Positions 33,701 to 41,336 of a stretch of 64,000 nt of DNA are shown here, piece after piece. Origin of the DNA: Nematostella vectensis (lineage: Eukaryota > Cnidaria > Anthozoa > Actiniaria > Edwardsiidae); NCBI RefSeq assembly GCF_932526225.1, contig NC_064038.1:10353070-10417069 (forward strand). Reading direction: 5' to 3'. Position numbers and translations under genes: made by a program. The stretch's first letter is position 1. The number at the start of each line of letters is the position of its first letter. A model generated the notes under the pieces. It saw nothing but the letters and a program-made list of their open reading frames with translations, was not told the DNA's origin and made no database searches.

Positions 33701-36654
33701 CGTTCAAATGTTTTCCGCCACGCGAAAGTTGAGAAATGGCATCAGTGATCTTTTAGGCCTAGTGCAGACTCTGTTCTTAGCATGTCCCGTTTCAAATGCA
33801 AAGGCATGCAAATGAACGAAGCAGTCTATTTGGTTTATTTGCATGCCTTTGCATTTGGAACGTCACATGGGAAGATCGGTATTTACTTAGGCCTCGATAT
33901 CGATTTTGTGTAGATAACAAACAACAGCGACAGTAACTGTGGTCCCTTGATAAACCTGAGAAGCTTGCAAGAAGATTTGCGAGTTTCCAAAGACAGACTA
34001 CTTGTTTTCGTTGTAACTGTGCTGTCTAACATGGGGATTTATAAATTGTGATAATGCTAAAATTCGTTTAACCTCTCAACTCTTCGTAAGGGGCGTCTGT
34101 AATAGTTTAATCCAGTAATGATTTATACATTTTTTTTGGATGACTAATTCTTCGCGGCTCATCAACCTTACTTTTTTAGGTAGAGTTATAACACTACTCT
34201 GGTAAAATAGTTTACATGTCTCTTTACCATTCTCAGTGACAGTACTTACAGACTAACACACATAGAACCACTGAGGACACTGGCCCTGTGGTACCATTCA
34301 CAGTGATAGTACTTACAGACCAACACACATAGAACCACTGAGGACAATGGCCCTGTGGTACCATTCACAGTGATAGTACTTACAGACCAACACACATAGA
34401 ACCACTGAGGACGCTGGCCCTGTGGTACCATTCACAGTGATAGTACTTACAGACCAACACACATAGAACCACTGAGGACACTGGCCCTGTGGTACCATTC
34501 ACAGTGACAGTACTTACAGACTAACACACATAGAACCACTGAGGACACTGGCCCTGTTGTCCCATTCTCAGTGATAGTACTAACAGACTAACACACATAG
34601 AACCACTGAGGAACCCTGAGGTACCCTGCCCTGTGGTACCATTCACAGTGAAAGTACTTACAGACCAACACACATAGAACAACTGAGGACGCTGGCCCTG
34701 TGGTACCATCCTCAGTGACAGTACTTACAGACTAAGACACATAGAACCACTGAGGACACTGGCCCTGTGGTACCATTCACAGTGAAAGTACTTACAGACT
34801 AAGACACATAGAACCACTGAGGACGCTGGCCCTGTGGTACCATTCTCAGTGCCAGTACTAACAGACTAACACACATAGAACCACTGAGGACACTGGCCCT
34901 GTGGTACCATTCTCAGTCACAGTACTTACAGACCAACACACATAGAACAACTGAGGATGCTGGCCCTGTGGTACCATTCTCAGTGACTACTCAAAGACCA
35001 ACACACATAGAACCACTGAGGACACTGGCCATGTGGTACCATTCTCAGTGACAGTACTTACAGACCAACACACATAGAACCACTGAGGATGCTGGCCCTG
35101 TGGTACCATTCTCAGTGACAGTACTTACAGACTAAGACACATAGAACCACTGAGGACGCTGGCCCTGTGGTACCATTCACAGTGAAAGTACTTACAGACT
35201 AAGACACATAGAACCACTGAGGACGCTGGCCCTGTGGTACCATTCACAGTGATAGTACTTACAGACCAACACACATAGAACCACTGAGGACACTGGCCCT
35301 GTGGTACCATTCTCAGTGACTACTCAAAGACCAACACACATAGAACCACTGAGGACACTGGCCCTGTGGTACCATTCTCAGTGACAGTACTTACAGACCA
35401 ACACACATAGAACCACTGAGGACGCTGGCCCTGTGGTACCATTCACAGTGATAGTACTTACAGACTAACACACATAGAACCACTGAGGGTACTGGCCCTG
35501 TGGTACCATTCTCAGTGCCAGTACAGTACTTACAGACCAACACACATAGAACAACTGAGGACACTGGCCATGTGGTACCACTCTCAGTGACAGTACTTAC
35601 AGACCAACACACATAGAACCACTGAGGACACTGGCCTTGTGGTACCATTCACAGTGACAGTACTAACAGACTAACACACATAGAACCACTGAGGTCACTG
35701 GCCCTGTTGTACCATTCTTAGTGACAGTACTTACAGACCAACACACATAGAACCACTGAGGACGCTGGCCCTGTGGTACCATTCTCAGTGACAGTACTTA
35801 CAGACCAACACATAATACCACTGAGGACGCTGGCCCTGTGGTACCATTCTCAGTAACAGTACTTACAGACCAACACACATAGAACCACAGAGAACGCTGA
35901 CCCTGTGGTACCATTCACAGTGAAAGTACTTACAGACTAAGACACATAGAACCACTGAGGACGCTGGCCCTGTGGTACCATTCTCAGTGACTACTCAAAG
36001 ACCAACACACATAGAACCACTGAGGACACTGGCCCTGTGGTACCATTCTCAGTGCCAGTACTTACAGACCAACGCATAGAACCACTGAGGACACTGGCCC
36101 TGTGGTACCATTCTCAGTGACAGTACAGTACTTACAGTCCAACACATAGAACCACTGAGGACGCTGGCCCTGTGGTACCATACACAGTGACAGTACTTAC
36201 AGCTTTAGTGACACTACTATTTACTTGCACACACAAAGAACTACTAAGGATGGCGGCCTTGTTGTACTGTACCATCATTAGTCGGAGTAATTAGAAATTC
36301 AGAAAATCACTGAAGATAGAGACATTACTACCAGCCCAGCCTAGATACAACCACTAGGATACTGCGAATCTGTAAAGAGGCATTTTCTGGTGACAATGCG
36401 GTTCTAAATACTCCGTCATTAGCCCCCCCAGCAGTTCGTCCTTAATCCTTGCTTGTGCTCATCAACAGGACGCTACTCGAGGTAGCACTGGTAGTACGGC
36501 TGGTAGCACCACAAGTCCGACTGCAACCCTCTCCACTGTCGGCAGCCCCGCGAGCGCCACTCTGAACACGGCATCTACTGTGTCGACAACCTCCACCTCC
36601 GCACTCTCCTCCGACGCGCCTTCTTCATCCATGACGTCACTTCAGTCGTCATAG
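12327..36654 (+). CDS. PDE8: High-affinity cAMP-specific 3',5'-cyclic phosphodiesterase 8 (26 exons)
   Basis: Hydrolyses cAMP to 5'-AMP. Exons: 12327-12599, 12737-12793, 16879-17013, 17644-17768, 18370-18427, 18523-18611, 18841-18940, 19352-19447, 20219-20260, 20383-20471, 24095-24194, 24902-24959, 25175-25230, 25403-25474, 26125-26229, 26448-26484, 27272-27431, 28120-28213, 28549-28653, 29499-29716, 31067-31208, 31578-31757, 32417-32497, 32588-32636, 33166-33242, 36469-36654. All phases agree, giving 927 aa (vertebrate PDE8 is about 830-885). It starts [13 protein letters not shown], the vertebrate PDE8 N-terminus with an acylatable Gly-Cys, so membrane association is likely. Domains: REC-like about 111-235, PAS about 265-350, PDEase about 548-866. 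The motifs HNSTHAADV and HDVDHPG, the Asp in KCADIANP and the nucleotide-binding Gln (PRSQ) are present. RRPSM resembles a PKA site. The C-terminal 60 residues are Ser/Thr-rich, longer than in vertebrates. Confidence 0.95.
12794..16878. other. PDE8 intron 2
   Basis: A 4.1-kb AT-rich intron with no supported exon. An imperfect inverted repeat lies at about 15825-16045: CTGATCTGCTC and GAGCAGATCAG face each other, and TTTATTGAGTTTTGAAAACT has an inverse near 16015. Nothing else is recognisable. Confidence 0.5.
16879..18940 (+). CDS. PDE8: PDE8 exons 3-7: REC-like receiver domain
   Basis: Five exons encode the receiver-like region from [11 protein letters not shown] through VIFIDMRD, which carries the aspartate at the usual acceptor position, to [15 protein letters not shown] at the start of the PAS domain. 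In mammals this region is reported to bind other proteins, including Raf-1 for PDE8A. The last segment before the PAS core ([14 protein letters not shown]) is several residues longer than in vertebrates, so the exon 7 donor deserves transcript support. Confidence 0.85.
16971..17096 (+). repeat. 63-bp duplication of the exon 3 end with its 5' splice site
   Basis: The sequence from ATCCGAGGCTGCCATGGAAC at 16971 through GTAAGTATTTAACCGAGG recurs at 17034 with two changes (ATCAGAGG and GTATGT). The duplicate provides a second potential donor, but reading through to it crosses an in-frame TAA (GTA AGT ATT TAA). Confidence 0.9.
19352..24194 (+). CDS. PDE8: PDE8 exons 8-11: PAS domain
   Basis: Exon 8 encodes [12 protein letters not shown], the classic PAS core. 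Exon 9 (20219-20260) and exon 10 (20383-20471) give [18 protein letters not shown] and the closing strand IPIIGKGG. Exon 11 (24095-24194) continues in phase 2 with [11 protein letters not shown]. Intron 10 is the 3.6-kb intron that carries the pyrimidine-rich minisatellite. Confidence 0.88.
19660..19810. repeat. Short imperfect inverted repeat in PDE8 intron 8
   Basis: ACCAAATACTGGTATT near 19660 faces AATACCAGTATTTGGT near 19790, separated by about 110 bp. The arms match imperfectly outside this core. It could be a decayed fold-back element. Confidence 0.45.
20755..23810. repeat. Pyrimidine-rich minisatellite, about 3 kb, in PDE8 intron 10
   Basis: Units of 24 bp (TCCATCTCCTCCTTGTCC plus TGCTTG) mix with shorter 15-bp units (TCCATCTCCTCCTTG). 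The plus strand is almost entirely C and T with scattered G. Because all units are multiples of three, most frames stay open for about 1000 codons on both strands, but they predict pure low-complexity repeats (Pro/Cys/Ser, Leu/Val/His, Asp/Lys/Glu/Met). The array lies between two verified PDE8 exons and is removed as intron. Confidence 0.93.
24902..27431 (+). CDS. PDE8: PDE8 exons 12-17: linker between PAS and catalytic domains
   Basis: Six exons encode the regulatory linker. Exon 13 carries RRPSM, a PKA-type site near the equivalent vertebrate position. Exon 14 has [13 protein letters not shown], exon 15 [11 protein letters not shown] and NDLVGGLM, exon 16 a basic GRRRSG segment, and exon 17 ends with [15 protein letters not shown]. 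Conserved landmarks occur in the vertebrate order. Exon 16 (37 nt) and the start of exon 17 rest on splice and phase logic more than similarity. Confidence 0.82.
25592..25742. mobile_element. MITE-like repeat, inverted copy of the 2618-2762 family
   Basis: It ends CCTGGCTACGCCCCTGA, the inverse of the family's CAGGGGCGTAGCCAGG terminus, and shares the interior ATAATGTCTCATACAAATGT. It lies in PDE8 intron 14 and is non-coding. Confidence 0.65.
27047..27296 (+). repeat. Three diverged copies of the exon 17 acceptor region
   Basis: The true acceptor and exon start (GTCTATGTCTACCTAG followed by GTCACCCCTTCCACCCAG, about 27256-27296) has weaker copies at about 27047-27081 (TCTACACAG then ATCTCCCCTTTCACC) and 27091-27124 (GTCTATGTCTATGTAG then GTCACCCCTTTCAACC). 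Each keeps an AG acceptor. Neither copy leads into an exon-length frame that joins the rest of exon 17. Confidence 0.7.
27441..27630. mobile_element. MITE (AAGCCGCATTGTCACC family), right end lost
   Basis: It starts TTAAAGCCGCATTGTCATCA and follows the 29060-29312 element closely until it breaks into a (TG)n run at about 27630-27644. The right inverted end is absent. It lies at the very start of PDE8 intron 17, about ten bases past the donor. Confidence 0.75.
28120..33242 (+). CDS. PDE8: PDE8 exons 18-25: catalytic PDEase domain
   Basis: Eight exons encode the class I phosphodiesterase fold. Metal ligands are in HNSTHAADV (exon 19), HDVDHPG (exon 20) and KCADIANP (exon 22). ESHHAALAF and [10 protein letters not shown] are also kept. 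Exon 23 ends in the nucleotide-recognising Gln and exon 24 begins VWFIDYF. Exon 22 opens with a Gly/Ser/Thr-rich insert ([18 protein letters not shown]) between helices, where vertebrate PDE8 also varies. Everything needed for activity appears intact. Confidence 0.93.
29060..29312. mobile_element. Complete MITE (AAGCCGCATTGTCACC family)
   Basis: Inverted ends of about 29 bp start AAGCCGCATTGTCACC and finish GGTGACAATGCGGCTT, bounded by TA on each side, which fits a Tc1/mariner-like TA duplication. The 250-bp interior is non-coding. It lies in PDE8 intron 19. Confidence 0.85.
29664..30597. repeat. 66-bp tandem array grown from the PDE8 exon 20 end and its donor
   Basis: Fourteen units of 66 bp begin with CTGACTGCTAGGGACGACAA. 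The first is the true 3' end of exon 20 plus its donor (GACGT then GTAAGTT). By eye, twelve units keep GTAAGTT, one has GTGAGTT and one GTTAGTT. On the minus strand the array is open for 314 codons with a 22-residue Leu-rich period, a result of the 66-bp length. Confidence 0.93.
31358..31520. mobile_element. Fold-back MITE in PDE8 intron 21
   Basis: Long arms run from GTCTGTTAGTAAGGCTAAG to its inverse CTTAGCCTTACTGACAGAC. Inside are GTCGTATTATCCATGAGCC and its near-inverse, then ATGCAAAT motifs facing ATTTGCAT. The whole 160 bp can fold into one hairpin. It is related to the tandem element at 1083-1503. Confidence 0.85.
31940..32356. repeat. Degenerate array of TGACGT motifs in PDE8 intron 22
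   Basis: Short units such as GTGACGTGACGTAATGTGGA repeat irregularly. By eye there are 19 TGACGT hexamers, eight of them TGACGTAA. TGACG is the half-site of the cAMP response element, but full TGACGTCA palindromes are absent within the array. Short open frames on the minus strand are a side effect of the repetition. Confidence 0.85.
33401..33664. mobile_element. MITE (TAAGGTGGYGTYACACGG family)
   Basis: The left end TAAGGTGGCGTCACACGG and the right end CCGTGTAACACCACCTTA are inverted. Inner arms ACAAAAACTTTTCGCGATAC and GTATCGCGAAAAGTTTTTGT also pair. About 260 bp, non-coding, in PDE8 intron 25. Confidence 0.85.
33776..33877. repeat. Hairpin element with ATGCAAAT arms
   Basis: AAATGCAAAGGCATGCAAAT faces ATTTGCATGCCTTTGCATTT across a loop of about 25 bp. 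It is probably a short fold-back element, distinct from the one at 31358. Confidence 0.75.
34225..36200. repeat. 67-bp minisatellite in the last PDE8 intron
   Basis: About 29 units carry ACACACATAGAACCACTGAG, CTGGCCCTGTGGTACCATTC and CAGTGACAGTACTTACAG. Units vary by substitutions and a few insertions or deletions. Minus-strand open frames ([14 protein letters not shown]-like repeats) are periodicity only. The array occupies most of intron 25 between exons at 33242 and 36469. Confidence 0.92.
36469..36654 (+). CDS. PDE8: PDE8 exon 26: Ser/Thr-rich C-terminal tail
   Basis: The exon follows CTCATCAACAG in phase 0 and encodes 61 residues, mostly Ser, Thr, Gly and Ala, ending TSLQSS before TAG. 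Vertebrate PDE8 tails are much shorter and unrelated in sequence. A perfect CRE octamer TGACGTCA lies at 36632-36639 inside the coding sequence. No clear AATAAA is seen in the next few hundred bases. Confidence 0.8.
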   Translation, partial: DATRGSTGSTAGSTTSPTATLSTVGSPASATLNTASTVSTTSTSALSSDAPSSSMTSLQSS

Positions 36655-37310
36655 TAACGCATCGATCGTCGTTCTCTGCCATTTTACTGCCGAAACGCTG
36701 CGACCCTGTCGCCCGAGACGTTGCCATGACAATTGTCACCCAGTTATCAGGTTTATGCCTCAGTATGGTTCTCTTGGCAACGGTTCATGTTGGTATACCT
36801 TAAGCTGTTCAGTCGTATTTGTCATCGCTCGTTGCGGTGTTCATATTGCGAGCGGAGGTGCCCAGGCGCGTCACGAATCCCCTTTGACTATTTAACGAAA
36901 CCTATAGCAGATTACAGATATACTATCTATATTGTAAATAACCTTTTGACCGAATGAAAGATATTCTCTAGAAATATAAGCTATATGATATTTATTTGGC
37001 GCGTCAAGTGCAAAGATTCTTAAGTCTTATGGTCTCTCGTCGAGATCGATGCAGTCCGCCTTCTCCTGAGGGGGGAGGGGTTAAGAGCTGGTCAGCATAT
37101 GGGCCACAACCCAGAGGCCACCCATGGTGATGGCCGGTCCACCACACTCCAAGTCTCAAATCTCATTTGCTCGCGTCCCGAGATCAGAAGGGGTCACGCA
37201 ACTGAATCTTAGCAACATAACTCGATATTCTGTGTTTTATCCATCTTTGTTTAGGAACCACATTTGTCGTTGTGGATAAAATATTTTTCAACTTTTGGTA
37301 TTCAAACTTT
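36655..37310. other. PDE8 3' flank
   Basis: Presumably this includes the PDE8 3' untranslated region. I see no gene and no convincing polyadenylation signal. The first AATAAA on the plus strand lies near 37355, inside the short MITE that follows. Confidence 0.4.
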
Positions 37311-37381
37311 TACAATGCAACACGCGCTACCTCGATCACCTTGAAGAAACAGTGAATAAACATGCGCGCGTCGCATTGTAA
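37311..37381. mobile_element. Short MITE of the GCGACGCGCG family
   Basis: TTACAATGCAACACGCGCTA at the left and GCGCGCGTCGCATTGTAA at the right are inverted ends with almost no interior, a strongly deleted copy of the 232-491 family. Confidence 0.65.
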
Positions 37382-37728
37382 TGGTGTGAGTCATGCGCAA
37401 GTCTTTTTTCTGCAACAAAGTATTGCTTGTGTCCTTGTAGCTACTCTAATTTCTGTCACGCAAAAATTTGGAGAACAAACGACTTGGCTAATCCTCAGCT
37501 TGACGGGTCCCAAATTGGCTTCCTTGAAGGCTATAGCATTGCGTGACTCGGTACAGCTAGAATTGTGTTGCGTGACTATTGTTAGTACATTCATGAAATT
37601 CAGTACTTTGAGATGGGGGGGGACTGATTTTGTGAGCGTGTTGCTGCTACGGCATGTGATACTCGCGTTTGATCGGCACTACAATATTGAGAACCTAAGT
37701 GAGTGTGCTACCGGACTTTAAATGCCAG

Positions 37729-37914
37729 TTAGTGACATAACTAGTGCGCGCACCCTGTTTAGCCCGACATAACGACATGGACATAATGACATCAAAGAAA
37801 AAAAACATGTTTTTTCTCTTATGTCGTTATGTCGGGCTTATGTCAAATTGTCAAACCATTCACACGTGAACATGCGAAGATAAGAGTGCGCGCGCTCATG
37901 TCGTTATGTCACTA
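37729..37914. mobile_element. MITE (TAGTGACATAAC ends)
   Basis: TAGTGACATAACTAGTGCGC at the left faces GTTATGTCACTA at the right. A second inner palindrome pairs GCCCGACATAACGACATG with CTTATGTCGTTATGTCGGGC. It is non-coding. Confidence 0.75.
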
Positions 37915-38685
37915 GTGTGCATCATGCATTACCAACGTGAAATATGTCCCCCGTTAACTTAATTTTTCTTTTTCTTTTTCAATATATGCGGCAGTGTATG
38001 TACTTGGAAAGTTTCGAGTCAAATTTATATTTCACGAAAAGAAAGATACTTTTGAGACAAAAAGTTCACATGCGCTAGCAGGATTCTCGAGATGTGCGCC
38101 AAATATTTATATAGTTTCAGCGTTTTGTTGGGCAAATGTTTAACGTGGCAGACTGGTAAAATGATGGAGAATCGAGTTATTTGATCTACTGAAGCTGATA
38201 TTACAGGCTTGGGGTGTGGTGAATGGGGCGAGCCACTGCTGACAGCCAGAAATTATATTTCCCATTTTGCGCGGAGATGTAACTGTCAATGATAGCGATA
38301 TGATGATTTTTACGTTGGACTGTTAGCCGTGCTTTATTCTCTTAGACAAAACTTGGGTATGAGAAATATTGTCTCCAAGAACATAAGTCTTTTCTTCTGC
38401 CTTTCTATTCGCTTATATGCCCGTCTCTGTAAATCCGGCTGTCAGTGGGACTACAGGCAAGCTGTTAAATAATAATGTCTTTCTGTCTCTCTTTGTGTGG
38501 TTCCCTACTCCAAAATTTTGCAAATGAATTATTAGTTTAAGATTCATGAAACTCCCTTATAAAATAATCTATACCAATAGATAGAAAAATTCGATTTTAT
38601 TGTACAAAGAAATGATGATTTTAAGTTCTGAAAGCTTTCTTTAAGCAGGGTGACCCTGCGGTAATAAAGTTTGTAGGCCGCATGA
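37915..38685. other. Intergenic spacer
   Basis: AT-rich sequence with no gene, no long repeat and no terminal-repeat element that I can support. Confidence 0.4.
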
Positions 38686-40918
38686 CCTGTGGTGTGTTGT
38701 CTTCCCTCCAGGGGTGTGTCGAGAGAAAAACGCAGGGTGGACACCAGAGTTGTGATTCACTTGTCACGTATAAACTAAGTTCAAATCCTTAGCTCTGGTG
38801 TGTTGTCTTCTCTCCAGGGGTGTGTCGAGAGAAAAACGCAGGGTGGACACCAGAGTTGTGATTCACTTATCACGTATAAACTAAGTTCAAATCCTTAGCT
38901 GTGGTGTGTTGTCTTCTCCCCAGGGGCGTGTCTAGAGAAAAACGCAGGGTGGACATCAGAGTTGTAATTCACTTGTCACGTATAAACTAAGTTCAAATCC
39001 TTAGCTGTGGTGTGTTGTCTTCTCTCCAGGGGCGTTTCTAGAGAAAAACGCAGGGTGGACATCAGAGTTGTAATTCACTTGTCACGTATAAACTAAGTTC
39101 AAATCCTTAGCTGTGGTGTGTTGTCTTCTCTCCAGGGGCGTTTCTAGAGAAAAACGCAGGGTGGACATCAGAGTTGTAATTCACTTGTCACGTATAAACT
39201 AAGTTCAAATCCTTAGCTGTGGTGTGTTGTCTTCTCTCCAGGGGTGTGTCTAGAGAAAAACGCAGGGTGGACTTCAGAATTGTGATTCACTTGTCACGTA
39301 TAAACTAAGTTCAAATCCTTAGCTGTGGTGTGTTGTCTTCTCTCCAGGGGCGTGTCTAGAGAAAAGCGCCGGGTGGACTTCAGAATTGTGATTCACTTGT
39401 CACGTATAAACTAAGTTCAAATCCTTAGCTGTGGTGTGTTGTCTTCTCTCCAGGGGCGTGTCTAGAGAAAAGCGCCGGGTGGACTTCAGAATTGTGATTC
39501 ACTTGTCACGTATAAACTAAGTTCAAATCCTTAGCTGTGGTGTGTTGTCTTCTCTCCAGGGGCGTGTCTAGAGAAAAGCGCCGGGTGGACTTCAGAATTG
39601 TGATTCACTTGTCACGTATAAACTAAGTTCAAATCCTTAGCTGTGGTGTGTTGTCTTCTCTCCAGGGGCGTGTCTAGAGAAAAGCGCCGGGTGGACTTCA
39701 GAGTTGTAATTCACTTGTCACGTATAAACTAAGTTCAAATCCTTAGCTGTGGTGTGTTGTCTTCTCTCCAGGGGCGTGTCTAGAGAAAAACGCAGGGTGG
39801 ACTTCAGAATTGTGATTCACTTGTCACGTATAAACTAAGTTCAAATCCTTAGCTGTGGTGTGTTGTCTTCTCTCCAGGGGCGTGTCTAGAGAAAAGCGCC
39901 GGGTGGACTTCAGAGTTGTAATTCACTTGTCACGTATAAACTAAGTTCAAATCCTTAGCTGTGGTGTGTTGTCTTCTCTCCAGGGGCGTTTCTAGAGAAA
40001 AACGCAGGGTGGACTTCAGAGTTGTAATTCACTTGTCACGTATAAACTAAGTTCAAATCCTTAGCTGTGGTGTGTTGTCTTCTCTCCAGGGGTGTGTCTA
40101 GAGAAAAACGCAGGGTGGACTTCAGAATTGTGATTCACTTGTCACGTATAAACTAAGTTCAAATCCTTAGCTGTGGTGTGTTGTCTTCTCTCCAGGGGCG
40201 TGTCTAGAGAAAAGCGCCGGGTGGACTTCAGAGTTGTAATTCACTTGTCACGTATAAACTAAGTTCAAATCCTTAGCTGTGGTGTGTTGTCTTCTCTCCA
40301 GGGGTGTGTCTAGAGAAAAACGCAGGGTGGACTTCAGAATTGTGATTCACTTGTCACGTATAAACTAAGTTCAAATCCTTAGCTGTGGTGTGTTGTCTTC
40401 TCTCCAGGGGCGTGTCTAGAGAAAAGCGCCGGGTGGACTTCAGAGTTGTAATTCACTTGTCACGTATAAACTAAGTTCAAATCCTTAGCTGTGGTGTGTT
40501 GTCTTCTCTCCAGGGGTGTGTCTAGAGAAAAACGCAGGGTGGACTTCAGAGTTGTTATTCACTTGTCACGTATAAACTAAGTTCAAATCCTTAGCTGTGG
40601 TGTGTTGTCTTCTCTCCAGGGGCGTGTCTAGAGAAAAGCGCCGGGTGGACTTCAGAGTTGTAATTCACTTGTCACGTATAAACTAAGTTCAAATCCTTAG
40701 CTGTGGTGTGTTGTCTTCTCTCCAGGGGCGTGTCTAGAGAAAAGCGCCGGGTGGACTTCAGAGTTGTAATTCACTTGTCACGTATAAACTAAGTTCAAAT
40801 CCTTAGCTCTGGTGTGTTGTCTTCTCTCCAGGGGTGTGTCTAGAGAAAAGCGCCGGGTGGACTTCAGAGTTGTAATTCACTTGTCACGTATAAACTAAGT
40901 TCAAATCCTTAGCTCTGG
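38686..40918. repeat. 106-bp tandem array, about 21 units
   Basis: Units begin GGTGTGTTGTCTTCTCTCCA and end AACTAAGTTCAAATCCTTAG. Starts at 38691, 38797 and 38903 give a period of 106 bp. Unit variants differ at a few positions (GTGTGTC with AACGCAGGG against GCGTGTC with AGCGCCGGG), and the two types alternate near the right end. Confidence 0.95.
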
Positions 40919-41336
40919 TAAAAAGTCAATAGATCCATCTACAAACGTTTTCTAACCAAATGCACGCATTTGGAACGAAAGGTTACAGGAGTTGAACTCC
41001 TCGTCAAATGAGCAGGTAGCCTTCTTTGCAGCCGCTCTCTGTGTTGGTCCCAGATCCTCCACAGGCCAGGGATGGGGGAGGGGGGGGGCTAGGACAAACC
41101 CCCCCCCCCCACTACCAGGCTTGAAGGTCTGCTCAGAGCAAACAAAAAATTTATAACGTTTGGCTGGATTACTGTGCACATCAATATGTCTTTAAAATGA
41201 CTATTAAAATCTTGTTTTTAAATAATTATCTTTATTATTAACGCTATATGTTAAAAAGCACCCTATTAAAAGGGTGCTTTAAAATACATTTTAAATACAA
41301 GAAGATTGAATCTATTTGAAGTATTGATTGCCTTAT

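Noticed and set aside
37362-37721. 119-codon plus-strand frame downstream of PDE8
   Set aside because: It starts inside a MITE, has no family resemblance and is low in coding character.
34225-40918. Regularly spaced direct repeats that could suggest a CRISPR array
   Set aside because: The repeats are head-to-tail without unique spacers, in an intron-containing animal genome.
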